A stretch of 64,000 nt of DNA. Source: Setaria digitata. Lineage: Eukaryota; Nematoda; Chromadorea; Rhabditida; Setariidae. Shown piece after piece: positions 40,050 to 52,800 of this stretch; position 1 is the first letter of the stretch; every line of letters starts with the position of its first letter. The notes under the pieces are model-generated. The model was not told the origin of the DNA. It searched no databases and worked only from the letters and a program-made list of their open reading frames with translations. The stretch spans positions 62,001 to 126,000 of the forward strand of contig RCAB01000119.1 in the NCBI GenBank assembly GCA_003640385.1, given 5' to 3'. A program made the translations under genes and the position numbers.

Positions 40050-42029
40050 CTAGTCAGGACTTTCAATTGAACGGATCGGTACAACTGGGCGTAACGGAAA
40101 TTTAATTGAACGATCCGATTGTAGACTCTGTTTCTCAAAATCTTCTGTTACATTCTGATGCTCAGATGAGGAACGAAATTTGTAGCTGACATTGGCATAC
40201 TGTTTCAAGCATGGACAGGCTTCCAACAAAAATGCGCAAAATGGTGCACGCATCGCAAACCACCATGGATTACCTCCACGTGCACCAAATGACATTAAAA
40301 CCAAACAAAGTAGTGCTAGATCCAACGGAGCACATACAATGATGAAAGCAATTTGGCTGATTGGTTCATCGTCTGACCATGACACTGCATCCAGTTTACC
40401 TGAAATTATAAATGTCCGAAATTAATTTATGCATCGACTTCTATTTTCGTTTTCGTAATTCCGCGATTTGATAAAATCCGGTTAAAAAGGAAAAAAGGCA
40501 ATCTTTAATCTCCGAAATTATTCTCTCGATATATGCATACCAGTTAAAAGCAGAAGGAATACAAGAATTGGTATAACAAGCAAAGTATGACATAGAGCAG
40601 AGTAGAGATGCTGCCTCCTCTGGGACGCTAACATGTGAACCGATCGTGCCAGCACAACCGCCAGAACGAACGCATAAAGCACCTGTGATATAATGTTTAC
40701 TGGTTCAGAGTAAACTTTTAAATAAATGCAATGATGAGCAAAATTGTATAACAATGAGAGAACAATAAGACGAATGACAAACAAACTTAAAAAGTATTTT
40801 TTCAAACTTTTCCCACAATGACATATAATGACATAAAAAAAGCGAACATTTCTTGCGCGAAAGAATTTTCCAGTGATTAAATGAACTTACTCCGACGACA
40901 CTCAAAGACAGAACTACCCATAATGGAATGAAAACGATTGTCCAATGCCAATCCAGTATACCATCCAATTTGAATGCGACAAAAACAAACTGCACAATAT
41001 TGATGGAAAAGAAAAGTTCCATCTGTAATTTGTATCTATCAATTAAAATGAATCTGACACCCTCACTTTTGTAAGGAAACTAAATATTCGTAAACTCTAC
41101 AGAGCAAAAATACAACCTCGAACGATTTGTCGTTCCTGATTGCCCATATTGCAACAACAACAGAGAGTAAACTTAGGGCAAAGATGGGAACAAAAACAAG
41201 CAACCAAGGTAATTCGTCTACTGTTGCATTTGTTTGCAATTTATGACAACACAACACTCCAAATAACGTCAATAACCCATGCTCTCCAGCACACAGGATC
41301 ATCCCATAAAAATCCGAACGAAGTGAACTCTCTGTCCTGCAATTTTCCAAGACCATATTTTCACGGATTCAACTCATATATCAAAAATTTAATAAATCTG
41401 CTACAACATTCACGGCAAACATTTAAAGATATACGAAAGCCGTGAAAAAAGTTATTATATAAGTTAACTTTGGAATCAAAAATTAAAGGTTAATTTAATG
41501 TGTCGTGAGATGTAAGGAACTCACAATGATGGGGGAGAAATTGTGAAGGATATCGCTGCAACAATAGCTCCAAGGAAAACTATGAATTCGCAAATCCATA
41601 AAGGTAAAAAAACAAGTGCGTAATTAAGTTCAATTGTACCATCAAAACGCAAAGGAAGAAGTATAAAGAAGCACAATAAACAACTGTACAGGACGAATTT
41701 CCTATTAAAAAATTTAGATAACATTTATAATGGAATTCGATCATCAAGTCATGACCTTTCAGTGTCCGCTCAACTATTCGATGATTATGACGTCCCAGTA
41801 AGTGTTTGTTTAGATGTTAGTAATCAGAATAATTTTTCGGAGAAGAAACTACTCGTTTCCTGATCAAAAACGCAAAAAGCGAATATTGATCACAAAGCAT
41901 CGGGAAGTGCATTTATTTATATCTCACCACATTTTATTAACTAATTGCTAATGCTGAAGAAGAAACTTACGGGGCGTTAAAGTCTCGAAAAAAACTTCGA
42001 AGACTCAGTTCCATTCCTAATTCTTCCAT
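40050..42029 (-). CDS. TMEM185: TMEM185-family multipass membrane protein
   Basis: Polytopic membrane protein of the conserved TMEM185A/B family; molecular role unknown. Exons in transcription order: 42029-41971, 41701-41525, 41336-41117, 41022-40891, 40682-40541, 40399-40050; 359 aa, close to the vertebrate length of about 350. Family hallmarks: RSFFRDFNAPKF at the start; LRFDGTIELNYALVFLPLW; WLLVFVPIF; INIVQFVFVAFKLDGI; the LASQRRQH loop; and near the end ARGGNPWWFAMR with CPCLKQYANVSYKF. At least six to eight hydrophobic helices are visible. The start Met lies 11 nt after a TTTCAG acceptor, fitting trans-splicing. The C-terminal tail after the YANVSY motif is polar and diverges from vertebrates. 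Confidence 0.9.
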
Positions 42030-42926
42030 AGCATGTATCGCTGAAACAGGCTAACGTTCAGTACCAATAATGTTATATACATTGCACTGACTATCATTGG
42101 ATCGATCACCATCTTTTGCAAAATAATACGCAAAATTCCTGGAAGAAAAGTTAACGAATAATTTATTTCGAAATAAAAAGGATGCGAAAAAAATAATCAT
42201 CTCCAAATAACGAATTTGAAATAATTGAAACATATTACTATTTTCTCTCCCTCATCTAAAAACACCCCAGTGACCTATAATGGAATCTTTGATAAAAACT
42301 TCGCAATCAAAGAAAACACTGATATAGACTGATGAATTCTACAAAGCAGGCAAGGAATATCGAGGGCAATATCCAATGGCATATTATCATAGGCTGTAGA
42401 ATTTAATATTGTAAAGGAAAAATGTTCGTAGACCGTAAATAATGAGGCAGGTGTATCACATACTTATTAGGTCTCAAAAAAAAAAAAAAAAAAAAAAAAA
42501 AGAAATCCAAATTCTCTCTGAAACCACAAGAGGGACCTTCCGATACGCAGTAGGATTTCTTCAGACTTAACAAACATCGTTACGTAATTGACGTATATAA
42601 AAGGCACGAATTCACGGCACGGGCAAGTGAAATTGCCGAACGCAGCGGTTCTGTCACGGGTGTTTGTCACGTTAGGTGCTGTTGCACAATGTTATCGGAT
42701 GAGTTTGTTCAGAATCTCGAGTGATTTATATCCCGTACAATCTCTCACTTATATAGTTCTTAAATTCTTTTTTTGCTTCATTTTAATTTAATGTATATTT
42801 AATGTATACCAGAAGAAAAATGTCTTTTTGATTGATAAAAGCAGAAATATGTATACTTATATTTCAGAAACGCTATTAAACCTCTCATTCAACATATATA
42901 AGTTAATATGGGTTGAGGATACATGA
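42030..42926. other. Divergent intergenic region TMEM185 / NDST
   Basis: About 0.9 kb lies between head-to-head genes and should hold both promoters. It contains a poly-A run (about 42477-42501) and a GC-richer patch around 42590-42690. Near the right end tatttcag (ending 42867) is a candidate 5' acceptor for the NDST transcript. No gene recognised. Confidence 0.55.
42041..42046 (-). promoter_or_regulatory. Putative spliced-leader acceptor of TMEM185
   Basis: On the minus strand TTTCAG ends 11 nt before the ATG at 42029, with no coding exon visible upstream. An out-of-frame ATG sits between the acceptor and the chosen start. Confidence 0.55.
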
Positions 42927-45900
42927 ATGTGGGAAATGTTGACATTGCCAACTCGACGAATCATTTTCTGGCTAAAAATAACAGTTATAATCACATGCTT
43001 GTCATTCATCCTCCTTTTTACCCATCTTTTTGATATTACTGAGAAACGACACTATCGGTTAGATTTTATTTTCATTGTTTATGGAGAGTTCAAAATTACA
43101 ACTTCAGCAGTTTCAAATATTTCGGAAGTGAACAGAATTGGAATGAAGAGATTAGTTAACAACCGGTAGTTAGTCGTATTTAAACAAAACTTCTCATATT
43201 GACCCTTCATTGTTCCCGAATTTTAAAACAGCTCAAAATTTATTGGATGAGTTCGGTGAAAATTTCATGCATATCTATTAAACACACAAAGTAATAACCA
43301 TAAATATCCTGTGCCATATAATTAATAAAGCAGTTAAATTAACTATGCTTGACCATAAATACAAACGATAAAAATCCTTTACCAAATAGTATCAAAAACA
43401 GAAAAGTTGAAAGTAATTTTATAATCATTTAATAATTATGAAAATGTATCTGTGCCTGTGAGTCTGTGCACAGGTCTACTAAGATTGAGCCATTTTCTTC
43501 ATTATTTTTTATTTTTCAGATATCCAGCTCAACACATACCGCCATATCGTTGTCCACTGTCAAATAAAACGCTTACAGTCTATAAATACCATCGAGCAAT
43601 TAGAAATAAGACAAACTTCCAAACAGATGGGAAAGTGTTGGTTTTTGTAGAAACGTTATATTCGAAGCTTGGGAAGCAAATAATTAGCATACTGGATGCG
43701 TTGAAGATACCTCATAAAGTTGAAACACTTGCAAAGAATTTACCGCTTCTAACAACCGCCAAACGTGGTCGTTTTTCGACTATTATTATTGAAAATTATT
43801 ACAAATATTTAAATTTACCAACGTGGAATCGGCAACTTCTCGATAAATATTGTCGTGAATATGACGTTGGTATAATCTCATTTATTGGTAATCGACCTAA
43901 TAGTTACATTAATGCAAAAGTAAAAGGTTCACAACTAACAATTCATACTCGACAACGTGCGACAAATCTTCGCTTCAGTGAACATTCTCGTGTTAATTTT
44001 ATTGCCAAGGCAGGTGCCGTGTTACAAGCTCCGGAACCGGATAAGGATGACTGGATTCTGTTTGACACTGCCAAAGGTAAATAATATAATGGTCGTAATT
44101 TATGCTTCTAGATCTTTCAGGAGTATGAGTAACTGATATGCAGAAAATTGGATTAAGTGTGGTAGAAATAACCTAAATGGATTCTTTTCGTAAGTATAGA
44201 GCGTAACGTTATTTTAGGTTATGAAGGTATTGTACTGGTCGATGATATCTTTGGGGAAAAACGTGCTAGCGTCATATTAGACGACGGTTCTGAAGATGGC
44301 ATCGAAAGGGTTTTGTTTGGGCATAATTTTACTCACTGGATCAATAAACTGGCTTTTATTGATTCATTAAGGTTTTAATTTACGAACATTTTTTTTTGTT
44401 AAACTATATTGTAATTTGCGTTAAAATGCAGAAATTTTTATAGAAAGAAGAAACGATCATTTCTGTCACGCATTTTTTGAATTTTTTTTTTTTGTAGATA
44501 TATGCGGAAATCTTTGATGTGTGACGACTTAAAGCGATATATTCAAATCGACATTGATGACATATTTGTTGGTACAAGTGGAACGCGGATGACAAGGACA
44601 GATGTGGATGTCTTGCTGCAATCACAGTATCGATTACGTAGATATATTACAAATTTTACATATTCTCTGGGGTTCTCTGGTCATTATTTTCGGAATGGTG
44701 ATTCCCTTGAGGACGAAGGTGACGAAAGGCTAATTGGTAAATTTTAAAAGTCCAACTTCAAAACATTTCGATTTGAAATATGAGATAAGAAACATGACAA
44801 TTCTAGAAAATGGTAAACATTTTATTTGGTTCCCTCATATGTGGAAACATAATCATGCACACGAGCATAATCAGACATATTTAGAAGCTATCATGACTCA
44901 AAATAAACTTTTCGCACAGGTTTGCTTTCTGATTTTGGAAAAATTTTTCAAGTCTTTCTTATTTTTTAATGCATTTCTGAACATTTGAAAAATTCAAAAT
45001 CAGTTTGAAATTATCGATGAGACTTGGTTCTTTGCTGATGCTATAAATTTAATTTTTAGGGTATGGGCTTGGATGTCAACTCGGGATACGCTGTTTCGCC
45101 ACAGCATGCAGGGGTTTATCCTGTTCATGAAGCTTTGTATAATTCATGGCAGCTAATATGGAATATTACAGTGACATCAACGGAGGAATATCCTCATTTT
45201 CGACCGGCTTCACTACGTCGTGGCTTTATACATAGGAACATTTCGGTAGTTTTGTCGACATTGATAAGATTAACTACTGTGTAGTAACTACTGTATCATA
45301 ACTTGCCGTTCAACCTGTGCATTTCTCACTCCGGAAATAATGGATGTAAATGCCTCTAAATTTATTGATAATTTGTTTAACACTTGATTTTTTTATTGTT
45401 AGTTTTTGTTTTTTAACTGTCAGTTTCTACACCGTAATTTTAGCATTAAGAAATAAAGTTCAGGTGCTTCCGCGACAAACTTGTGGTCTCTACACTCATA
45501 CGTTATTTTTCCATTCATATCCTGATGGCTTTACGAAATTATTAAGCAACATTGAAGGCGGTGATTTATTTTTCACTATAGTGATTAATCCGGTGGGTAT
45601 TAGTTTTCATATTTTGTTATTAATCACCACAGCAGCTCTTTAGGGTTAGGTTAGATATACCTTCTAATTAGTGTTATGAACGCATTTCTGATTAGTAATT
45701 CTCGAATGAAAAGAATTACAGTTATGGAAAAGCTAGAAGTTTCAGTTTTCTATATTTATGACACATCAACAAAACTATGCCAATGACCGTCTCGGTATTT
45801 TCGCTTTTGAGCGAGTGGTAAATTTTATTAAATGTTGGACAAATTTACATTTACATTGGATGGAACCTGTACGGATTGCTTCTGCTTACTTTACACGTTA

Positions 45901-47495
45901 TGCTGCTGAAAGAGTTCCAGTATGGAGCGTAAGTTCCCATTCTTTATAATTAACTGGGATTTTTATATTCATGCTAACAAACCAGGAAATCTTTATGGAA
46001 ATGAAATTAATTGATTAATTTAGTCCTTCACTTCTATTCCTCTCTTTTCTGCTTGTTTATCGTTTTTTTTTTCATGTGTTCTGCTTTACTGTTAATTTTT
46101 GAATAACTTTAACAATTTTAGAATCCTTGTGAGGATCCGCGTCATGCAAAGATTCTTCCACAAGCTTTTAATTGTTCGGGGTTACCACTTCCAAACATGC
46201 TGATTGTGGGACCGCAGAAAACCGGTTCAACTGCTCTTGCAACATTTCTTAACTTGCATCCAAACTTTTCTACTAATGATCCAATTCCTTCGTCGTTTGA
46301 AGAGTTACAGTTTTTTGGAGGGCCAAATTACGCGCGTGGATTGCATTGGTAAGTTTACACATTTCACTGCTGATTACTAAAATTCTTAATCAGCTATAAC
46401 AGTATAAGAGCTGTTACAGGTATGTGGATCAGTTTCGTTCGAAAACTGACCATCTTATTGTTTTCGAGAAAAGTGCTACTTACTTTGATAATCCCGATGC
46501 CCCGCGTACATCCGCTGCTTTACTTCCAAAGGCGGAAATTGTTGTAAGTAACTAATGATTTTTTTTTTTCATCTCTTAATTAAACTAATTCTCTGCATGT
46601 ATATTTTGAATCAAATTAATTTCTTGTTCAGGTTATCATTAATTTATTTTCCAGATTATTCTGTTGGATCCGGCAGTGCGTGCATATTCCTGGTATCAGC
46701 ATATGCGTGCACATAATGATACAACAGCAATGACACATGAAATGGATGAAATTTTGGATGCTAACGCTTCATCGGTCATTTTACGACGCCTTAGAAACCG
46801 GTGTATTTCACCAGGAAGGTAATTTCCCTTCGAAAGAAATTTATCAGCTTCAATTTTGAATTAGTCGTAGAAAACTAAAAATTCAGTGGTATCATATAAA
46901 GAGAGAGATCTATCCTTTGATGTTTTGATTATTTGATTTTTTTTTGGGCTAAGTAGAAAAAATTTTGATATTATTAATTTTTGAATTCCAGATACATGCA
47001 TCATTTGGAACATTGGCTGGATTATTATCCATCTACACAAATTCATTTAGTAGATGGTGAACAACTTCGTACGGATCCAGTGTATGTTGTCACCTCTTTA
47101 GTTGATACTCTTCATGCACCAAAATTCGCCTTCAATGATCTCATCAAATTTGACGATAGGAAAGGATTCTTTTGCACTTTTATTAATGGTACGAATTGAA
47201 ATGTAAACGTTTGCTTTTTGAATTTCTTATTCTCAAAAATAAGACTTCGAAATTTAAAAAGGCACGAACAACAAATGCTTATCCACTTTTTATTTCAGTT
47301 ACTTTTACAGGAACAAAAAAATGCCTTGGCACAGGTAAAGGACGCAAATATGAACCGCTGCAGGAGAAACTTCGGGAAAAACTAGATCTTATTTTCAGAG
47401 AAGATAATATTGCTTTGCACAAGCTTTTGCTGCGTTATGACTTGCCAGTCCCAAAATGGCTCCAAAATCAGCTATCTCGAACGAATTTCAATTGA
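42927..47495 (+). CDS. hst-1: Heparan sulfate N-deacetylase/N-sulfotransferase (NDST, hst-1 type)
   Basis: Bifunctional Golgi enzyme that removes acetyl from GlcNAc and N-sulfates heparan sulfate using PAPS. Exons: 42927-43057, 43520-44076, 44218-44371, 44498-44736, 44807-44919, 45060-45245, 45464-45592, 45746-45928, 46122-46348, 46420-46543, 46655-46818, 46992-47188, 47311-47495 (or 47299-47495); 862 aa, near the family's roughly 880. A type II anchor spans about residues 12-34. The deacetylase part has [32 protein letters not shown] and [12 protein letters not shown]. The sulfotransferase part has the 5'-PAPS loop [10 protein letters not shown] with the catalytic Lys at about 597, [14 protein letters not shown] for the 3'-phosphate site, KGFFCTF and [12 protein letters not shown]. 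The first-exon join (HYR/YPAQH) is in phase, but this N-terminus is the least conserved part. The last exon has two in-frame acceptors 12 nt apart. Confidence 0.92.
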
Positions 47496-49524
47496 ATCCG
47501 AGAAAAATGAGGAGGAAGGAGTAAATTTTTTTTTTTTTTTTTTGAAATTTGCAGTTTTTATGGATTTAGGAAACTCCTATAGCGGTTGTTTTATCGAGAG
47601 CAGTAAAATGCAGGTTTTCATATACATAGACTATTTGTTAGCTTTCTGTAGTACCAGATTTAAAATGTCTTCATTAAAAACCATTCGATAGTTCAGTCCC
47701 TTAATCAGACTTCTTCCCCATACTATTTAGTTGTGCAGTGCTTTTGCCAATTTATATTTACATTATTCAAATCTTGATCATTAAGACTTTGTTTGATTAC
47801 TGACCTTAATATTTTGTGCTTTTTTTTTATATGTTTGTGTAAAAATATGGGTTTTTCTTGAATCACTCAGAACCGGTGCATTTTAAAATGTTGTGATGTA
47901 TTTTTAGCCGTTATCAAGCTGCCTTTCATTTGAGGTATTGTAAAGCATTCATTGTTAAGAATTTCAGTCTGACTTATTGAGTTTGCTCCTGCACTCAGTA
48001 AATTTCACTTTCGATCTGATATATAATTAGTGTTTGTGTGTGTGTGTTTTTTTTTTTTTTTTTTTTTTTTCAGTTGTATAAGGATCTTTATATTTGCAAC
48101 GAATTTTGCCTTTAAAATGCAAAAACAAAGTATGATAAATATGGTCTCATGATATTGTCGAGTACAGAATTACCTTAATGTGATTGTTTTATGTTCTAGT
48201 GTGGTTTTTAAAAATTTGGGAAAATGATTCGTAAAGATTTTTTCCCATTATTAACTTGTATGTGTGTTCAGTAATATTCAGTAAGTAAATAACTTTATGA
48301 AGCTCACAGATCAACAGTATAAAATGATGTTTTGCAACACAAATAGAAGCGAGAGTAAAAAGTATAACAGAAAACCATTGATTCATTTAAGTAACAGATT
48401 TTGTAAAACGGTCCGCTGCACTTTAATTTTCTCAAGAGTGCGACGTACTCGTACCTAGGATTTCGAATGCTCTTCAATGATCACATGAGGATTGTTTACG
48501 AAGGTGCACCCACCATTTTATTTTTCTTGGCACAGTTGAATTCGTACTGACTGGGAAAAAGTGTATTGGTGATAGTCTAACGCAACCTAGCCACAATGCT
48601 CCAAAAATCGTCACCGCGCTCCTAGAGAGTTTGAATGGAGAAAACATGCTTCTCGACCCTTGTTTTCAAGTCCTTTGAGAACCGTCCTCATATTTTTTTT
48701 GTGTTAAATTCAATTATTATTTCACGAGTCGAAACCTTTGCTCAAACTTTTATTGTTAAACTTCGGAACATCACTGTTTATGTAATGATAGCACAGGTGA
48801 AATACGATTGTTACAGGTTTCTTCAGATGTTATGAAACAATGACAAATGCGAATCGATCACATTTGTTTGTGAAATAATTTCAAAATATTAGTAATAAAT
48901 ATTCGCTCAGCAGAGAGAACGACCATGTTTTATTTAGGAGAAAGCCGTGGTAAGCACTAAATGTTATTAACTTTAAATGAAAAAATGCCCTTTGGTCCCT
49001 GAAAAACTGCAAAAACTAAGCAGAACATGAAGGGAAACCCTGAATTTCACAAAACAATGGGATACATCCAGAAAATTTTAGCTTGTATCAGTTCGGGCAA
49101 GGACGGCTTCCGAGATGAGCCATCTGTCTGCTAATGTGCAAGAAAATAACTTTAAACATTTTAAAGCACAAATCACAATGTTATTCAATGCAGGGATGAG
49201 GCTTCGCACCTCAAAATTATATTTTTCTCGACCGGGCAGGCAAAGATGTCGAAAGAGAGACAATTGCAGCTGCACAAACAGCACCAATTTTCTGTGACCA
49301 TAAAATTATCTAGTTTATCAAATTTCCCATTCAAAAATGAGTTATAAGAAGCCAAATGTCCAGAAAAATACATATTTTAGGACATATTTCATCCTATACT
49401 TGATGATGTTAGAGAAGAGAGTTAGAATCTAAATGAAGACAATGGATACATGTGAAAGACAGTGCACACGGTCACCAGCAATAACTCACATGTAAGCCTT
49501 AATAAACGGACTAACAAAAGTTTA
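47496..49524. other. Convergent intergenic region NDST / WAPL
   Basis: About 2 kb between two genes pointing at each other. It shows T runs and a GT run followed by poly-T (about 48032-48070). Short open frames here have no recognisable homology or splice context. Confidence 0.6.
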
Positions 49525-49833
49525 TCAGTTATCCAGTGTATCCAGCAAATCAATAATACGCTCCATGAAACGAACATGTGATTTCTTACCATCCTGAAAT
49601 ATAGGAACACATATCTACCGCTACCGTAATAAAAAAGCCCACAAAGGAGACTTAATTGAAACACGCAGTGCTCAGTTTTTTCCGAAAAGTTCAAAAATTC
49701 CAGAGAAATGTAAAATGAAAATGATTATGGACGGACCGTTAATTTGATAAATTCCAAAAAGCGCTGCAGCTGTTCAATTAATGCAACCAATTTTCCATCT
49801 TTCATTTCTGTTTTAACTATATTTACCGATTCC

Positions 49834-49866
<33 letters not shown>

Positions 49867-52800
49867 GAGAAAAAAAAAGTGAATCATGTCACGATAAATT
49901 GCACGAAAATTAGGAAAAATCCAAGAGAGGAGCATACAAACCTCATTTTGCAACAATAAGCATCCAATCAAAAGTGCGAAATATGATGCTAATACTGAAT
50001 CTTCCATATGTGAGCTGGCTTTATTCATGGCATTTTGCACAGCTTCAACCATTTCATCTTCCGACAATTCTGTTGGTAGTCGATGCAGCCGACCATTATC
50101 TGAGATTGAAGTCTAAGTTAATTTAATGAATTTCAATAACTTCACCTTCATTAAACAAATGAAGTGAACAGTTATAAATAAGATGATAGAGCTTATATTT
50201 CTCTTTCCAAATTTAAAAATAACCTTCTGTCTCCTCTTCATGATTAACACCATCGTCAGGAGTATCCTCAATTACAAGATCATTATCCAATTCTTCATCG
50301 ATCGAACGAGCCAGGGATTCGTGGTAAACAAACAGCTAAATTTGTTGAAAGCCGTGAAAATGAATAAATGGAAATATTTTAATTTTAAACATACAGTGCA
50401 CGACAACTACTATCCGTTAACTGGAAAATTTAAGGCATAGTTTTATAAAAGAAATCCGCTACAAAAATCTAACTGAAACATGGAGAATAACTTCACACGT
50501 AGGGCAGAGAAGAACAAAACTTACCTGACTGAGGGCCTTCAATGTTGGTTCTTGCTTCTCTGTTTTACTTTCGAGATCATAAACCGGAACTGTGAGTCCA
50601 ATCAGCTTGCGTCTGTTGAAATTACAGCGTTCAAGCAAATTGACTAACAGACTGCACAACTGCAACAACAAAGATTTCCAGTTACAAAAAATTAGAATAG
50701 GAGAAAAAGAAACCACGGGAACAGCAAAAAAAAAAAAAGAAAAAAAAGAAAAAAGGAAAAAAAAACAATAAACAAACCAATACGATGAGGTCGAACTGTT
50801 TCTCCTTACGAACATATTTTGGTACCAAATAAGTAAAACAGGACGCGCAGAGTGAGAGGAAATCATTCATCTGACCGAGTTTTGTACTGCATAATTCTAT
50901 AATAATCCAGTTGCCTCAAAACAAATGAAAACGAATGAAATGCATATTGAAGAAAGAAAGACATGCGATCGCAATCAGCATACCGTTCTCATATGATAAG
51001 CTCATTAATAATCCAACCATTCGATTCAAACATGTGATATTTTGATCCTTTAATTCATCGACTTCGTCACCAAGTCGTTCTACTGTACGAAACAACAAAG
51101 ACATCAGCCTATAAGACAGGTGGTTTTATGGAAAAAGAAAAGAACAACAAACAAGCAAACAAACAAACAACTGAATCTATGAATCGGATATAGCGTTTCT
51201 CCAATTATATCACTTTTAAAACCCCGACAAATTTCAAACATTTGTTTCATATAAGTTCTGCATTGCCCACGTATTTCTTTCTTTCATCCCATCTCAAGAA
51301 AATTTAACTTCATCCTTTAAAAAAGTTTTGGTTTTACAGATACCTTCCGCATGATTGGATGAGGGCGCTCCCTCGATGGCTAATCAAATATGCTCCGTTC
51401 TTCTTATTGCAGACTGTTGCCTTCAAAACATGTTTTTTTTCATTCCAAATTTAAGAAAAGTATTGAAATAACAAGGAATTATCCCATTTTTCAGCACATT
51501 ACTGTCCAAATGCAAAAACCAATCGGAAATTGAAAAAATCAGTATTAAAAATGTATTAAAGTAAACTCAAAAATAAAACGCGCCGATTCGAGTACTCTGA
51601 AGCATCGCTCAAGAACTTTCAGACATAGAAGCATATCCTCATCTGATATTTTCTCATGCAATAATCGTAATACTGTTTTGTCCACTGCAACAACAGGGGA
51701 AAATGAAGTTGATCAGAAAGAATTTACAAAAAGTGCTAAAAGTTCTCTGAAAAAAAATTGTGGAAGAGTCAACAGAAAAACCAATCTAATAAATCAGATG
51801 GAAGAAAAAAGTCAGGCACTTTATATACCACAATGATTTTTATGATATTTAATTTCTCCATCAGCTAACTTAATTAATAAAAGAAATAAGAAATGGGTAG
51901 CATAAAGTAGTACTTTTAAAAACGATCCACTGCAGAATACCCACATTCAGCAGCTCACTTTGCAAAGATTGCTCTCGATGTTTGCGTGCACAAATATAAA
52001 CAAGTGATTCCAAAATGAGAAACGAAGGCTAAAACAAATATGATTAAAAATAGTGAATTTTCAATGCTGCGTAAAAGAAAGGAATAATCAATTAAGTAAT
52101 GTTACCGAAAGAGTTTTTTCCGTAATATCGAACTGAACTTTTTTTGATTCTGTGTTTGCAAACGATTTTTCTAACCAATCTTTTAATACATCCATTACCT
52201 AGAACAATTGTCCAAATGTATTAAAAAAAAAAAAAAAAAAGAAAAAAAAGCAATGAAGATTGCAACGATGAGACACACAATTCAGAGGCAATAACATCAA
52301 GTGAAACACAAATGGCTCGCAAAACTCGCATTTATGTATGAGTCATTATTAACTCAATGAGTAAATAATTAAGGGCTCACCATTTTTGAATATTTCACGC
52401 ATTCTTCATTCGGATTAGGGTGCTCCAATTTTAGCAGTTGACAGAACAAACGGAGAGCAGAGGCGTCAACGAATACAGAAGTAGTGTCACGGGATAACAA
52501 ATAAACAACCACTGAAACGCAAAGTGCCAAACTCTGAAATGTAATAAAATGAAAACCAACAGTGACAAAAAAAAATCTAGAATCATTGCCATAAACAAGT
52601 TAATGTAAACATGTCTTACTCTGTAACGAATTCCTATCATATTTCGATGCGTGAAGTGATAAGATTCAAAAAAAGAAAAAAAAAATCTAGTGATTAAATT
52701 ACGGGTGATTTTGGCGAATCCGGAATCGCTTTCAGTATTCGACTGATTAAATTGTTGGATCGGAAAAATCGCCGAAATTCGCTCGAAACGCATTTTTTTG

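Noticed and set aside
42588..42791. GC-richer open frame between TMEM185 and NDST
   Set aside because: No homology and no splice context; more likely part of the shared promoter region.
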